A stretch of DNA of 64,000 bases from Bacillota bacterium (lineage in GTDB: Bacteria; Bacillota; Limnochordia; Limnochordales; ZCTH02-B6). Positions 9,809-18,539 of this stretch are shown here, one piece after another. Numbering within the stretch: the stretch's first letter is position 1; the number at the start of each line of letters is the position of its first letter. A program made the translations under genes and the position numbers. The notes beneath the pieces were generated by a model, which saw only the letters and a list, made by a program, of their open reading frames with translations, was not told the origin of the DNA and did no database searches. The DNA lies in contig PKQS01000008.1 in NCBI GenBank assembly GCA_017577945.1, positions 124,001 to 188,000 on the forward strand, in the 5' to 3' direction.

Positions 9809-10705
9809 TTGCGTCTCGGAGGATTGCTGCGGCGGCGAGCCGCGGGCGTGGAAGGCGAGGAGAAACGCCCGCCGGGCGAGGCGCCGGGTCCTGCGGTGGA
9901 ACAGCAGCTGCGCCAGATTCCGGTCGACGCCATCGTCGCGTCGCCGTTTCAGCCGCGCGCCGGCCTCGACGAGCAGGCGCTGGAGGAACTGGCCGCTTCG
10001 ATCGCGGCCAACGGGTTGTTGCAACCCCTCGTCGTCCGTCCGAAAGAGGGCGGCTTCGAGCTGGTGACGGGCGAGCGGCGCTGGCGCGCGGTCAAGCGGC
10101 TAGGCTGGAGCACCGTTCCGGCCATCGTCCGCGAGCTGTCCGACGAAGACGCCGCCGCGCTGGCGATGATCGAGAACCTGCAGCGGGAAGACTTGAACGC
10201 CATCGAAGAAGCGCAAGGCTACCGCACGCTGCTGGAGCAGTTCCACTGGACCCAGACCGAGCTGGCCCGCCGCATGGGGAAAAGCCAGAGCACCATCGCC
10301 AATAAGCTGCGTTTGCTGAAGCTGCCGCCGTCGGTGCAAGAGCGCATTCTGCGACGAACGCTGACGGAGCGGCATGCGCGCGCTCTGCTGCGCATCGAGG
10401 ATCCGTCGGTGCAGGAGAAGCTGGCGGAACAGGCGGAGAAGGCGGGCTGGACGGTAGAGGAAACGGAGCGGCGGGTGGAAGAGTACCTCGGCGGCAAGGG
10501 GAAAGCGGCCGGCAAAGGCGTGCGAAAAAACCGCCGCGTCGTGCGCGTCTTCAAAGACATGCGGCTGTTCCGCAACAGCATCATGTCCGTTGTGCGGGAC
10601 ATGGAACGCACCGGCCTCGTCGTGGAGGTGGAGGAGTCGGTGGACTCCGACGTCTCCGGCGAGAGGTGGCAGATTCGGCTTTCCGTGCGCCGAATGAAGG
10701 AGTAG
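9809..10705 (+). CDS. noc: Nucleoid occlusion protein Noc (ParB-like)
   Basis: Noc is a ParB-family CTPase clamp that binds NBS sites and blocks division over the nucleoid. The N-terminal region has a basic amphipathic start (MRLGGLLRRR), expected for membrane association. It is followed by the ParB CTPase motifs (SPFQPRAG, TGERRWRAVKRLG, ENLQREDLNAIEEA) and an HTH (TQTELARRMGKSQSTIANKLRLL). The start is TTG at 9809. The 298-residue length and the position just before parA-parB match B. subtilis noc. A second paralogue (parB) follows at 11504. Perfect and near-perfect NBS palindromes occur at 2323 and 15781. Confidence 0.88.
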   Translation: MRLGGLLRRRAAGVEGEEKRPPGEAPGPAVEQQLRQIPVDAIVASPFQPRAGLDEQALEELAASIAANGLLQPLVVRPKEGGFELVTGERRWRAVKRLGWSTVPAIVRELSDEDAAALAMIENLQREDLNAIEEAQGYRTLLEQFHWTQTELARRMGKSQSTIANKLRLLKLPPSVQERILRRTLTERHARALLRIEDPSVQEKLAEQAEKAGWTVEETERRVEEYLGGKGKAAGKGVRKNRRVVRVFKDMRLFRNSIMSVVRDMERTGLVVEVEESVDSDVSGERWQIRLSVRRMKE

Positions 10706-10715
10706 GAGTGGTTCG

Positions 10716-11507
10716 ATGGCCCGGGTCATCGCGATCGTGAACCAAAAGGGCGGCGTGGGGAAGAGCACGACGGCCGTCAACTTGTCGGCGTATTTGGCGG
10801 TCGACGGAGCGCGGGTGCTGCTGGTGGACATGGACCCGCAGGGGAACGCGACGAGCGGCGTCGGCGTGGACAAGGCGTCGCTGGAGCAGTGCATGTACGA
10901 CGTGCTCGTGCACGAGACGCCCATCCGAGAAGTGTGGCGCCCGACAGCCATCGAGTCGCTGCTGGTGGCGCCGGCCACCATTGAGCTGGCCGGCGCGGAA
11001 ATCGAGCTGGTGACGGCCTTGTCGCGGGAGTTCCGCCTGCGCCGCATGCTGGAGGAGGTCCGCGACTCGTTCGACTACATCTTCATCGACTCGCCGCCGT
11101 CCCTCGGGTTGCTGACCATCAACAGCCTCACCGCGGCCGATTCGGCGCTGGTGCCGATCCAATGCGAGTACTACGCGCTGGAAGGCTTGAGCCAGCTGGT
11201 GCGGACGCTAAAGCTCGTGCGGGACCACTTGAATCCGAACTTGCGCGTGGAAGGCGTTGTGATGACGATGTACGATGCGCGCACGAACCTGGGCCAGCAG
11301 GTCATCGAAGACGTGCGCGCCTTTTTCGCATCGCCCGAGGCGCGGCGCTACATCCCCGAAGAAGTCAAGGTGTTCTCGTCCATCATCCCGCGCAACGTCC
11401 GTTTGAGCGAAGCGCCGAGCTTCGGCAAACCCATTGTGCTTTACGACGACCGCTCGAAGGGCGCGCTGGCCTATGCCGCGCTGGCCCGGGAGGTGAAGGC
11501 CGGATGA
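10716..11507 (+). CDS. parA: Chromosome partitioning ATPase ParA (Soj)
   Basis: ParA/Soj is a Walker-type ATPase that works with ParB-parS to segregate origins and, in Bacillus, modulates DnaA. The 263-residue protein begins MARVIAIVNQKGGVGKSTTA with a deviant Walker A motif. It continues with VLLVDMDPQGNATSG (switch I) and FIDSPPSLGLLTINSL (Walker B). ATG 10716 follows AGGAG. Its stop overlaps the parB start as ATGA, so the two are translationally coupled. Confidence 0.96.
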   Translation: MARVIAIVNQKGGVGKSTTAVNLSAYLAVDGARVLLVDMDPQGNATSGVGVDKASLEQCMYDVLVHETPIREVWRPTAIESLLVAPATIELAGAEIELVTALSREFRLRRMLEEVRDSFDYIFIDSPPSLGLLTINSLTAADSALVPIQCEYYALEGLSQLVRTLKLVRDHLNPNLRVEGVVMTMYDARTNLGQQVIEDVRAFFASPEARRYIPEEVKVFSSIIPRNVRLSEAPSFGKPIVLYDDRSKGALAYAALAREVKAG

Positions 11508-12373
11508 GCGGGCGCAGGCGGGCGCTGGGGCGGGGGCTGGGCTCGCTGCTGCCGGTCAGCGAGGAGGCAGGGCTCGACGCGCGCCTCGTCCCCGTCGACT
11601 TGATCCGCCCAAACCCTTATCAGCCGCGGCACGCGATGGATGAAGCCGCGCTGGAGGAACTGGCCGAGTCCATCCGCACCCACGGGGTGCTGGAGCCCAT
11701 CATCGTGCGGCCGGTGAGCGGCGGCTACGAGCTGGTGGTGGGCGAGCGGCGCTGGCGGGCGGCGCAAAAGGCTGGTCTGAGGGAAATCCCGGCGGTGGTC
11801 CGGGAGATGACGGATGAGGAAGCGGCCGTCGTAGCGCTGGTGGAAAACCTGCAGCGGGAAGACCTGAATCCCATCGAGGAAGCGAAAGCCTACAAGCGGC
11901 TGCTGGAACTGAACATGACGCAGGAGGAAGTGGCAGCCAAAGTGGGCAAGAGCCGCCCCGCGGTGGCCAACGCGCTGCGGCTGCTGACGCTGCCGCCCGA
12001 CGTCCAGGCCCTCATCAGCAGCGGCCAGCTGAGCGTGGGCCACGCCAAGGTGCTGCTGGGCGTGGACGAGCCCGAGCTGCGGGCCATGGTGTTGCGGCAA
12101 GTGTTGGAGAAGCAGCTGAGCGTTCGCCAGATGGAGGAGCTGGTGCGCTCGCTGCGGGAAAAGAAGGAGAAGTCGGCGCGCCGGCGGAAGGAGGACAGGC
12201 GCGGCGCAGCCAAGGATCCGCTTTGGGCGGACATCGAACAACGCTTGACCGAGACGCTTGGCACGCGCGTGACGGTGCAGCGCCAGGGCAAGGGCGGGCG
12301 CATCGTCATTGAATTTTACGATGACGAGGATCTGGGGCGGTTGCTGGAGCTAATTGTTCCACGTGGAACATAA
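11504..12373 (+). CDS. parB: Chromosome partitioning protein ParB (Spo0J)
   Basis: ParB binds parS and spreads as a CTP-dependent clamp to recruit SMC and guide origin segregation. The 289-residue protein shows GRGLGSLLP at the N-terminus, a motif that stimulates ParA ATPase. The CTP-binding region contains NPYQPRHAMDE, GERRWRAAQKAG and ENLQREDLNPIEEA. The HTH is TQEEVAAKVGKSRPAVANALRLL, and a C-terminal dimerisation domain follows. ATG 11504 overlaps the parA stop. The last codons (IVPRGT) are encoded by a perfect parS site. Confidence 0.96.
   Translation: MSGRRRALGRGLGSLLPVSEEAGLDARLVPVDLIRPNPYQPRHAMDEAALEELAESIRTHGVLEPIIVRPVSGGYELVVGERRWRAAQKAGLREIPAVVREMTDEEAAVVALVENLQREDLNPIEEAKAYKRLLELNMTQEEVAAKVGKSRPAVANALRLLTLPPDVQALISSGQLSVGHAKVLLGVDEPELRAMVLRQVLEKQLSVRQMEELVRSLREKKEKSARRRKEDRRGAAKDPLWADIEQRLTETLGTRVTVQRQGKGGRIVIEFYDDEDLGRLLELIVPRGT
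12355..12370. promoter_or_regulatory. parS: parS centromere-like site
   Basis: TGTTCCACGTGGAACA is a perfect 16-base palindrome and fits the bacterial parS consensus (TGTTNCACGTGNAACA). It lies inside the last codons of parB and ends three bases before the end of the gene. B. subtilis also carries a parS within its parB gene. Confidence 0.92.
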
Positions 12374-12388
12374 GAGGAGGGGGTCGGC

Positions 12389-13585
12389 GTGTCCCAGCGC
12401 ATTCGCGACGAGGAAACCCTCCTGGCCGACTGGACGGCGTTGCAGCCCGGCCAGCCGGTGACGCTGCGAGCCCAATCGCCGCTGTACAAAGGCGAATACG
12501 TGTGCCAAGTCCTAGAGCGGACCGCGGACCGGGTGCGCATTACGATGCCCATGGAACAAGGGCGGCTCGTCCTCGTCCCTGTCGGCACCATCGTGACGCT
12601 GCAAGTGGACACGCCGACCGGAACTGCCGAGCTCAGGGCCCAAGTGGTGGACCGGCGGGGCGGGCGGGAGCGCAGCCTCCTGCTGGGACCGGAGCCGCAG
12701 CCGCCAGGCTACCTAGGCACGGGCCAGCGCCCGGCGCCCTGCCGGACCATCGCTGTCACCAGCGGCAAGGGCGGCGTGGGCAAGACCGTGTTCGCTATCA
12801 ATCTCGGCATCGCATTAGCCGAATTAGGAAAACGAGTGTGCGTCGTCGACGGCGACTTGGGAACGGCCAACGTCGACGTACTGCTCAATCTGACGCCCCA
12901 GTACAATCTGGCCCACGTGGTGGCTGGAGAAAAGAACATTTTTGAAGTCGTGATGCCAGGGCCCAGGGATCTCATCGTGCTGCCCGGCGGTTCGGGTCTC
13001 CAGGAGCTGACCAGTTTGGACGACCGGCAGTTCAACCGGCTCCTGACCCAGTTTGACCAACTGGAGCGCTACGTGGACATCATGCTGCTCGACACCGGCA
13101 GCGGTTTGTCCCGGTCCGTAACGAATTTCGTCCAGGCCGCCGATGAGACCATCATCCTGACGACGCCGGAACCGCACGCCATTACGGATGCGTACGCGCT
13201 GATCAAAGTGGCGTCGAAGGACCAACCCAATCTGAAACTGCACCTCGTCGTCAACCGTGTCCAGGATGAAAGCGAAGCGCGGGAAATCGCCCGGAAAATG
13301 ACATTCGCCAGCCAGCGGTTTCTCGAGCAGGATCTTCGCTACCTCGGGCACGTGCCGGAGGACCCGAGTGTGGGCAAGGCCGTGCGCCTGCAGCAAGACC
13401 TGATGTCGTCCCAGCCGCGCAGCCGGGCGGCAGCTTGCCTGCGGGCCATCGCCCACCGCTTGGTCCACGAAGACTATGAGGCCGGAGCGAGAGCTCCGGC
13501 GGAGAACGGGAGCGGCGCGCCGAAACCCGCGCCCGGCGAAGGGCTGCCGTTCTTGCAGCGCGTTCGCCGCCTGTTCTCCCGTTGA
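12389..13585 (+). CDS. PilZN (YcgR N-terminal-like) domain fused to MinD/FlhG-type ATPase
   Basis: The first 100 residues or so (GQPVTLRAQSPLYKGEYVCQ...VRITMPMEQGRLVLVPVGT) resemble the PilZN/YcgR N-terminal beta-barrel that normally precedes a c-di-GMP-binding PilZ domain. No RxxxR or DxSxxG PilZ signature is seen. From about residue 120 the protein is a MinD/FlhG-like ATPase: VTSGKGGVGKTVFAINL (deviant Walker A), VVDGDLGTANVDVLL and LLDTGSGLS. FlhG proteins control flagellar number and placement. The start is GTG 12389 with AGGAGG nine bases upstream. The protein has 398 residues, longer than typical FlhG (about 290). It follows parB and precedes an M23 peptidase. The exact role is inferred. 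Confidence 0.75.
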   Translation: MSQRIRDEETLLADWTALQPGQPVTLRAQSPLYKGEYVCQVLERTADRVRITMPMEQGRLVLVPVGTIVTLQVDTPTGTAELRAQVVDRRGGRERSLLLGPEPQPPGYLGTGQRPAPCRTIAVTSGKGGVGKTVFAINLGIALAELGKRVCVVDGDLGTANVDVLLNLTPQYNLAHVVAGEKNIFEVVMPGPRDLIVLPGGSGLQELTSLDDRQFNRLLTQFDQLERYVDIMLLDTGSGLSRSVTNFVQAADETIILTTPEPHAITDAYALIKVASKDQPNLKLHLVVNRVQDESEAREIARKMTFASQRFLEQDLRYLGHVPEDPSVGKAVRLQQDLMSSQPRSRAAACLRAIAHRLVHEDYEAGARAPAENGSGAPKPAPGEGLPFLQRVRRLFSR

Positions 13586-13605
13586 CGGGCAGGGAGGTTC
13601 GGCCG

Positions 13606-14562
13606 TTGTCATCGCACAGCAAGAGGTCGTTACGTCGCTCTGGGTACCAGGTGCTGGTGATGCCGGACGATGGCCGGCCCGCCCGCCGGTGGGCCGTTTC
13701 GCCGGCGCTGCTGCGCTGGGGCGTAGCGCTGCTGGCGGCCAACATCGCACTTATTGCATGCTTGTTTCTTGTCGCCGGCGTCCGCGGCGCGCGGCTCGCA
13801 CAGCGCACGCAGGAACTGCACCTGCTCCAGCAGGAGCACGCCGCCCTGCTGGCTGCCGCTGCCGAGCGGGAGGAGCAGCTGCAGCGGCTGGCCGCGGAAG
13901 CGGAGGAGCTGGCGCTGCGCCTGGCGGAACTGGAGCGGATGAGCGACGAGATTTGGCGGCTGTTGGGGTACGAAGGCTCGCCCACGTTGAGCGCCGGCGA
14001 GGAAGACCTGGGCCGCGGCGGTCCCGATGACGGGTTCGAGGAGGACGTGGCGGCCGCGACGCTGGCCACGGTACGGTTGGTCGCCAGCGGACTGCCAGCC
14101 CGATTCCAAGAACTGGAAGAACTCCGGGCCAGCGTCTTAGCCCGCAACCACCGGATCGCCCACACGCCGTCCATCTGGCCCGCGGAGGGCAGGGTGACGT
14201 CGGAATATGGCATGCGCCGCCACCCAATCACCGGCCGCGTGCAGCTGCATGCCGGCATCGACGTCGCCGCGCCGGTGGGTACGCCCGTGTACGCGACGGC
14301 CGACGGCACCGTCGTGTTTGCCGGAGAACACGGCGGCTACGGCCTGACCGTGATTATCGACCACGGCTACGGGATCCAAACCCTTTACGCTCACAACTCA
14401 CGCCTGCTCGTCAAAGAGGGCGATGAGGTCGTGCGCGGGCAGCCCATCGCCGAAGTGGGCAGCACCGGCCTGAGCACGGGTCCGCACGTGCACTACGAGG
14501 TACACGTCAACGGCGAGCCGGTCAATCCCCGCGCCTACTTGCCGGGGCGGACGTCTCGGTGA
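13606..14562 (+). CDS. Membrane-anchored M23 family metallopeptidase (LytM-type)
   Basis: This is a predicted zinc endopeptidase acting on peptidoglycan cross-links outside the membrane. A basic N-terminus is followed by one membrane segment near residues 45-65 (LLRWGVALLAANIALIACLFLV). A Leu/Ala/Glu-rich coiled coil covers about residues 70-125. The C-terminal LytM domain has the zinc ligands in GRVQLHAGIDVAAPVGTP and HVHYEVHVNG. TTG 13606 is preferred because GGGAGGT lies seven bases upstream; the frame is open back to a TTG at 13582. The layout (TM, coiled coil, M23, next to bactofilin) resembles LmdC and similar morphogenesis enzymes. Confidence 0.88.
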   Translation: MSSHSKRSLRRSGYQVLVMPDDGRPARRWAVSPALLRWGVALLAANIALIACLFLVAGVRGARLAQRTQELHLLQQEHAALLAAAAEREEQLQRLAAEAEELALRLAELERMSDEIWRLLGYEGSPTLSAGEEDLGRGGPDDGFEEDVAAATLATVRLVASGLPARFQELEELRASVLARNHRIAHTPSIWPAEGRVTSEYGMRRHPITGRVQLHAGIDVAAPVGTPVYATADGTVVFAGEHGGYGLTVIIDHGYGIQTLYAHNSRLLVKEGDEVVRGQPIAEVGSTGLSTGPHVHYEVHVNGEPVNPRAYLPGRTSR

Positions 14563-14587
14563 CCGGGCGACTTCTTGGAGGTGCGCC

Positions 14588-14983
14588 GTGCTGAAACGTC
14601 GGCAGCAGGAAGCCGCGGAAACTCGCGGCGTGGAAACGTACATCGGCCAAGGGACACGCGTTGAGGGAGCCATCGTTTCGTCGGGGTCCGTGCGCATCGA
14701 CGGCGAGGTGGAAGGACAAGTCCAGAGCGCGGGCGACGTCTTCGTCGGTGAAACGGGGCGCGTCAAGGCCGGCGTCAAGGCCGCCAACCTGATTATCGCT
14801 GGGGAAGTCGTCGGGGAAGTCAAGGTGTCCGGCCGGCTGGAACTGCTGGGAACGGGGAAGCTCTACGGCGACGCGTCGATGCAAAGCCTCATCGTCGAGC
14901 AAGGCGCGGTGCTGGAGGGCAGCACTCGCATGGTCCGCGACGCCGAGCGCCCGGACGGCCTTACCGATTCTCCGGAAGCGTAG
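14588..14983 (+). CDS. Bactofilin (polymer-forming cytoskeletal protein)
   Basis: Bactofilins form nucleotide-free filaments that position cell-wall enzymes or flagellar parts. The 131-residue protein has the right-handed beta-helix repeat pattern (GVETYIGQGTRVEGAIVSSG, VRIDGEVEGQV, ADVFVGETGRVKAGV-like, NLIIAGEVVGEV). Short disordered tails flank it. The start is GTG 14588 with GGAGGT five bases upstream. It directly follows the M23 peptidase gene, a pairing seen in several bacteria where the peptidase is the bactofilin client. Its 3' end overlaps convergent yyaC by 23 bases. Confidence 0.9.
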   Translation: MLKRRQQEAAETRGVETYIGQGTRVEGAIVSSGSVRIDGEVEGQVQSAGDVFVGETGRVKAGVKAANLIIAGEVVGEVKVSGRLELLGTGKLYGDASMQSLIVEQGAVLEGSTRMVRDAERPDGLTDSPEA

Positions 14984-15599
14984 CCGCCGCCTCGCGCAGC
15001 GTGCGCCATTGCGCAACGCCCAAGCGCAAGCCGTCCGCGATGACGCGGGCCATGCGCATGACGAGGCTCAGCCGCGTGTTTTGCAGGACGAAATATTCCA
15101 TAAAGCCTCCGACGTTGACAACGCCCATGATGTGAAAATGCCCGACGGGAGGCAGCGACTTGTGTACGCCGGCGCCGGGATGCAGCGGTCCGGGTTTCAC
15201 CGTGATGCACCCGACGCTTTCGCTTTTGCCTAGGCACGCGTCCACCGCGACGATGGTGCGCCGTGCCGCGTCGGGCGCCTGCTCGAGGCGCCGCAGCACT
15301 TCGCACAGATTGGCGGCGTGCACCGGTTCGTCCAGCGTGCCGAGGACGTCCACGTCGGCGGCTTGCAGTGTTTCCATGAGGCGCGCCCCCACCAGCGGAC
15401 CCAGCGCATCGCCGGTGGACCGGTCCGTGCCGATGCAGACGATGGTGACGCGTTCAGGCGACGGGCGGCGGCACGCCAGGTGCCGCGCAACGGCCAGCGA
15501 CAACGACTGGGCGGCCAGCGCGTCGTCGACGTGGACGCGATGGGGAGTCGCCGCCGGGCGCCACGCCCGCTCGATGGCTTCCGAAAGCCGCTGCCACAT
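14961..15599 (-). CDS. yyaC: Spore protease YyaC (DUF1256 family)
   Basis: YyaC (DUF1256) is a sporulation protein related to GPR-type germination proteases and encoded near parAB in B. subtilis. The 212-residue protein shows VTIVCIGTDRSTGDALGPLVG, LGTLDEPVHAANL, IVAVDACLGKSESVGCI and the conserved C-terminal VVNVGGFMEYFVLQNTRL. The start is ATG 15599 with AGGTGA upstream. It reads against the preceding operon. It is evidence that the organism makes endospores. A TATACT -10-like element lies at 15649-15654. Confidence 0.9.
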   Translation of the reverse strand: MWQRLSEAIERAWRPAATPHRVHVDDALAAQSLSLAVARHLACRRPSPERVTIVCIGTDRSTGDALGPLVGARLMETLQAADVDVLGTLDEPVHAANLCEVLRRLEQAPDAARRTIVAVDACLGKSESVGCITVKPGPLHPGAGVHKSLPPVGHFHIMGVVNVGGFMEYFVLQNTRLSLVMRMARVIADGLRLGVAQWRTLREAAATLPENR

Positions 15600-15850
15600 C
15601 AGCCGCTCACCTCGCCTCCGGGCGGCGCACCCCGCCGCCGGCGGTAACAGTATATGAGGCGCTGCGGGGCCTTATACGGTGGGGCCTGGCGCCGCGGGGA
15701 CGAGGAAGGGCCGGCCGCCGGTGCGGGGAAAGGAATGAGTGTCCACTTGCTGCCCGGGAAAAAAGGCAGGAAAGTTCTCTATTGCCCGGGAAATAGGGCG
15801 GCGTTCCCCTGGGAAAAAGCGCGCGATAGGGCGAGACGGGAGGTCAGCGC
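15600..15850. promoter_or_regulatory. Intergenic region with Noc-site-like palindromes
   Basis: This is the gap between divergent yyaC and the TPR gene; no convincing gene is seen. ATTGCCCGGGAAAT (15781-15794) matches the NBS consensus at 13 of 14 positions. A weaker CCCGGG-centred site lies at 15749-15762, and a TTCCC-CT-GGGAA element at 15804-15814. The first may be a functional Noc site; the others are too degenerate to call. Confidence 0.45.
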
Positions 15851-16399
15851 ATGTACGAGGACCACGTGCCGCACGCGCCGGACGAGGAGCGAGCCCGGGA
15901 ACTCCTAGCCGAGGGTGAGCGGCTGCTGGAACTGGGCCGAGTGGAAGAAGCCGCGGAGAAGCTGCGCGAGAGCATCCGGCTGAACCCGCGCTCCGCGGCC
16001 GCGTACAACAAGTTGGGCGTCTGCTACGCGCGGCTGCGACGGTGGGACGACGCCCGCCAACAATTCCAAGCGGCGTTGGCCGTCGACCCCGCTTACGCCC
16101 CCGCCCACAGCAACATCGGCAATCTGCACCAGGAAGCGGGCCGGCTGGAGGAAGCGGTCGCCTGCTACCTGGAAGCGCTGCGCTGCGACCCCGACTACTA
16201 CATCGCCCACCACAACCTGGGCGTCGTCTACAAGAAGATGGGCCGCATCGAGGAAGCAGTAACCCACCTCAAGCGGGCCAACCGGCTCGAGAAAGCCTCC
16301 CTGCGCGACGAGGTGCGCCGGCGCGGCGGCACCCGCTCCACCAGCGTGTTCTGGTGGATCGCGGCTGCCGCCGTATTGGCGTACCTGCTCCTGCGCTGA
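15851..16399 (+). CDS. Tail-anchored TPR repeat protein
   Basis: This is a scaffold-type protein of unknown partner. Three to four tetratricopeptide repeats cover residues 10-150, with the typical alternation of Gly, Ala and Tyr (AAYNKLGVCYARLRRWDDARQQF, AHSNIGNLHQEAGRLEEAV, HHNLGVVYKKMGRIEEAV). The C-terminus is a basic stretch (RDEVRRRGGTRS) followed by one membrane helix (VFWWIAAAAVLAYLLLR). The repeats therefore most likely face the cytoplasm with the protein anchored by its tail. ATG 15851 is used. It stands upstream of sucCD, separated by a possible promoter. Confidence 0.75.
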   Translation: MYEDHVPHAPDEERARELLAEGERLLELGRVEEAAEKLRESIRLNPRSAAAYNKLGVCYARLRRWDDARQQFQAALAVDPAYAPAHSNIGNLHQEAGRLEEAVACYLEALRCDPDYYIAHHNLGVVYKKMGRIEEAVTHLKRANRLEKASLRDEVRRRGGTRSTSVFWWIAAAAVLAYLLLR

Positions 16400-16445
16400 A
16401 CCGCTGCAATGCACGGTACAATTTCCTTTTCTCTTCAAGTTGGAG

Positions 16446-16451
16446 TATAAT
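16446..16451 (+). promoter_or_regulatory. -10 element upstream of sucC
   Basis: A TATAAT hexamer lies 45 bases before the sucC start. The -35 region at 17-base spacing (TTCCTT) is weak. It probably marks the start of the sucCD transcript. Confidence 0.5.
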
Positions 16452-16495
16452 TTCCAACGCGACGCACACCTGCGCAGGCGGGAGGTCCCGGACCA

Positions 16496-17629
16496 TTGAA
16501 TCTCATTGAGAGCCAAGCGAAAGCCATCTTTGCGGAAGCGGGCTTGCCGGTGCCGCGGGGCCGGCTCGCGGCGACGCCCGAGGAAGCGCGCGAGGCGGCC
16601 GCGGCGCTGGGCGGCCGCGTCGTCGTCAAGGCCCAGGTGCCCATCGGCGGGCGCGGGAAGGCCGGCGGCATTCAGCTGGCCGACGACCCACAGAGCGCGT
16701 ACGAAAAGGCGCAGCGCATCCTCGGCATGGACCTGCGGGGCTTCAAAGTGGAGCAGGTGCTGGTGGAAGAAGCCGCGCCGATCCGGCAGGAGTTTTATCT
16801 CAGCATCGTCGCCGACCGCGACCGCCAGGCGAACGTGGTCATCTTCTGCGCCGAAGGCGGCGTGGACATCGAAGAAGTGGCCGCAAGAACGCCGGAAAAG
16901 GTGATCAAGCACTGGATCGACGCGGCGGTAGGCCTGCGCGGCTACCACGTCCGCGACCTCGCGTTTCGCGCCGGCGTTCACTCGGACATTGTCAAGCAGC
17001 TGGTACCTATCGCCCAGGCGCTGTACCGCATCGTGCGGGAAAAGGACGCGCTGCTGGCGGAGATCAACCCTCTCGCCTTACTGGAGGACGGGCGCCTCGT
17101 CGCGCTGGACGGAAAGATGCAAATCGACGACAACGCGCTGTTCCGCCAGCCAGCCTTGGCGGAGCTCAAGCGCGCCGCGGGCGAGCACCCGCTGGAGAAG
17201 GAAGCGGCGCGGCGCGGCCTCGCCTACGTGAAGCTCGACGGCCACGTGGGCGTCATCGGCAACGGGGCCGGTCTCGTCATGGCCACGCTGGACATGATCC
17301 AGCGCAGCGGCGGCAAGGCTGCCAATTTCCTGGACATCGGCGGCGGCGCCAAGGCGGAAGTGGTGCGGAACGCCTTGGAGCTGGTGCTCATGGACCCGGA
17401 CGTGAAGTCGGTGCTCATCAACGTCTTCGGCGGCATCACGCGCGGCGACGAGGTGGCCCGGGGGCTGCTGGAAGCCATCAACAGCCTCGAGATACGCGTG
17501 CCCATCGTCGTGCGCCTGGCGGGCACCAACGCCGAAGAGGGCTTGGCGTTGCTGCAAGGCACGCCGCTGACGCCCGCCGATACCTTCGAAGAAGCGGCCC
17601 GCAAAGCGGTGGAAGCCGCTCGCGCCTGA
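16496..17629 (+). CDS. sucC: Succinyl-CoA ligase (ADP/GDP-forming) beta subunit
   Basis: With SucD it interconverts succinyl-CoA and succinate while making or using a nucleoside triphosphate (TCA cycle). The 377-residue protein has an N-terminal ATP-grasp fold ([17 protein letters not shown]) and [23 protein letters not shown]. The C-terminal CoA-ligase part has [23 protein letters not shown] and [13 protein letters not shown]. The start is TTG 16496, with GGGAGGT nine bases upstream. sucD follows after 19 bases, so the two subunits are cotranscribed. Confidence 0.96.
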   Translation: MNLIESQAKAIFAEAGLPVPRGRLAATPEEAREAAAALGGRVVVKAQVPIGGRGKAGGIQLADDPQSAYEKAQRILGMDLRGFKVEQVLVEEAAPIRQEFYLSIVADRDRQANVVIFCAEGGVDIEEVAARTPEKVIKHWIDAAVGLRGYHVRDLAFRAGVHSDIVKQLVPIAQALYRIVREKDALLAEINPLALLEDGRLVALDGKMQIDDNALFRQPALAELKRAAGEHPLEKEAARRGLAYVKLDGHVGVIGNGAGLVMATLDMIQRSGGKAANFLDIGGGAKAEVVRNALELVLMDPDVKSVLINVFGGITRGDEVARGLLEAINSLEIRVPIVVRLAGTNAEEGLALLQGTPLTPADTFEEAARKAVEAARA

Positions 17630-17648
17630 CGGGGGGAGACGCGCAGCC

Positions 17649-18518
17649 ATGGGCATCTTGGTCGACAGCAACACGCGGCTCATCGTGCAAGGCATCACGG
17701 GCCGCGAAGGACAGTTTCACACCCTGCAGATGCGGAACTACGGCACCAAGGTGGTCGCGGGCGTCACGCCCGGACGCGGCGGCCAGGTCGTGCACGGCGT
17801 GCCGGTGTACGACACGGTGCGCGAAGCGGCGGCAGCCACGGGTGCGAACGCCTCCATCATCTTCGTGCCGGCCGCGGCGGCCGCGGAAGCGGTGCTGGAA
17901 GCGGCCGAAAACGGCATTGAACTCATCGTCTGCATCACCGAAGGCATTCCGGTGCAGGACATGATCGAGGCCGTGCAGTACGTGAGGAGCCGCGGCGTGC
18001 GCCTCATCGGCCCCAATTGCCCCGGAGTCATCACCCCGGGCCAGGCTCTCGTGGGCATTCTCCCGGGCCGCATTTTCCGGCCGGGACCGGTGGGCCTGGT
18101 CTCCCGCAGCGGCACGCTGACGTACGAAGTGGTCGCGGCGCTCTCGACCCGCGGCATCGGCCAGTCTACGTGCGTGGGCATCGGCGGCGACCCCATCATC
18201 GGCACCCGTTTCGTCGACGTGCTGGAAATGTTTGAACGGGATCCCCAGACGGAAGCGGTGGTCATGATCGGCGAAATCGGCGGGTCCGACGAGGAGGAGG
18301 CCGCCGAGTTCATCAAAGGGATGAAGAAGCCGGTCGTCAGTTTCATCTCCGGGCGCACCGCCCCGGAGGGAAAGCGGATGGGCCACGCGGGCGCTATCAT
18401 CTCCGGCGGCCGCGGCACTGCCGCGTCCAAGGTGGCCGCCTTGGAGGCGGCCGGGGTGCCGGTGGCCGAAACCATCGGCGAAATCGTGGATCTGGTCGCC
18501 CAAGCCTTGCGGCGCTGA
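17649..18518 (+). CDS. sucD: Succinyl-CoA ligase alpha subunit
   Basis: The alpha subunit binds CoA and carries the phospho-histidine. The 289-residue protein shows the CoA-binding start ([22 protein letters not shown]) and NCPGVITPG. The active-site region [20 protein letters not shown] contains the catalytic His. Length is normal. The start is ATG 17649 after GGGGGGAG. It is the last gene of the sucCD unit; the following 277 bases hold no strong terminator on this strand. Confidence 0.96.
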   Translation: MGILVDSNTRLIVQGITGREGQFHTLQMRNYGTKVVAGVTPGRGGQVVHGVPVYDTVREAAAATGANASIIFVPAAAAAEAVLEAAENGIELIVCITEGIPVQDMIEAVQYVRSRGVRLIGPNCPGVITPGQALVGILPGRIFRPGPVGLVSRSGTLTYEVVAALSTRGIGQSTCVGIGGDPIIGTRFVDVLEMFERDPQTEAVVMIGEIGGSDEEEAAEFIKGMKKPVVSFISGRTAPEGKRMGHAGAIISGGRGTAASKVAALEAAGVPVAETIGEIVDLVAQALRR

Positions 18519-18539
18519 GCGCTGGTCAAACCCGCGGGA

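Noticed and set aside
15654..15908. 84-codon plus-strand frame upstream of the TPR gene
   Set aside because: It overlaps the TPR start and the Noc-like palindromes, has low-complexity Arg/Gly composition and no ribosome binding site.
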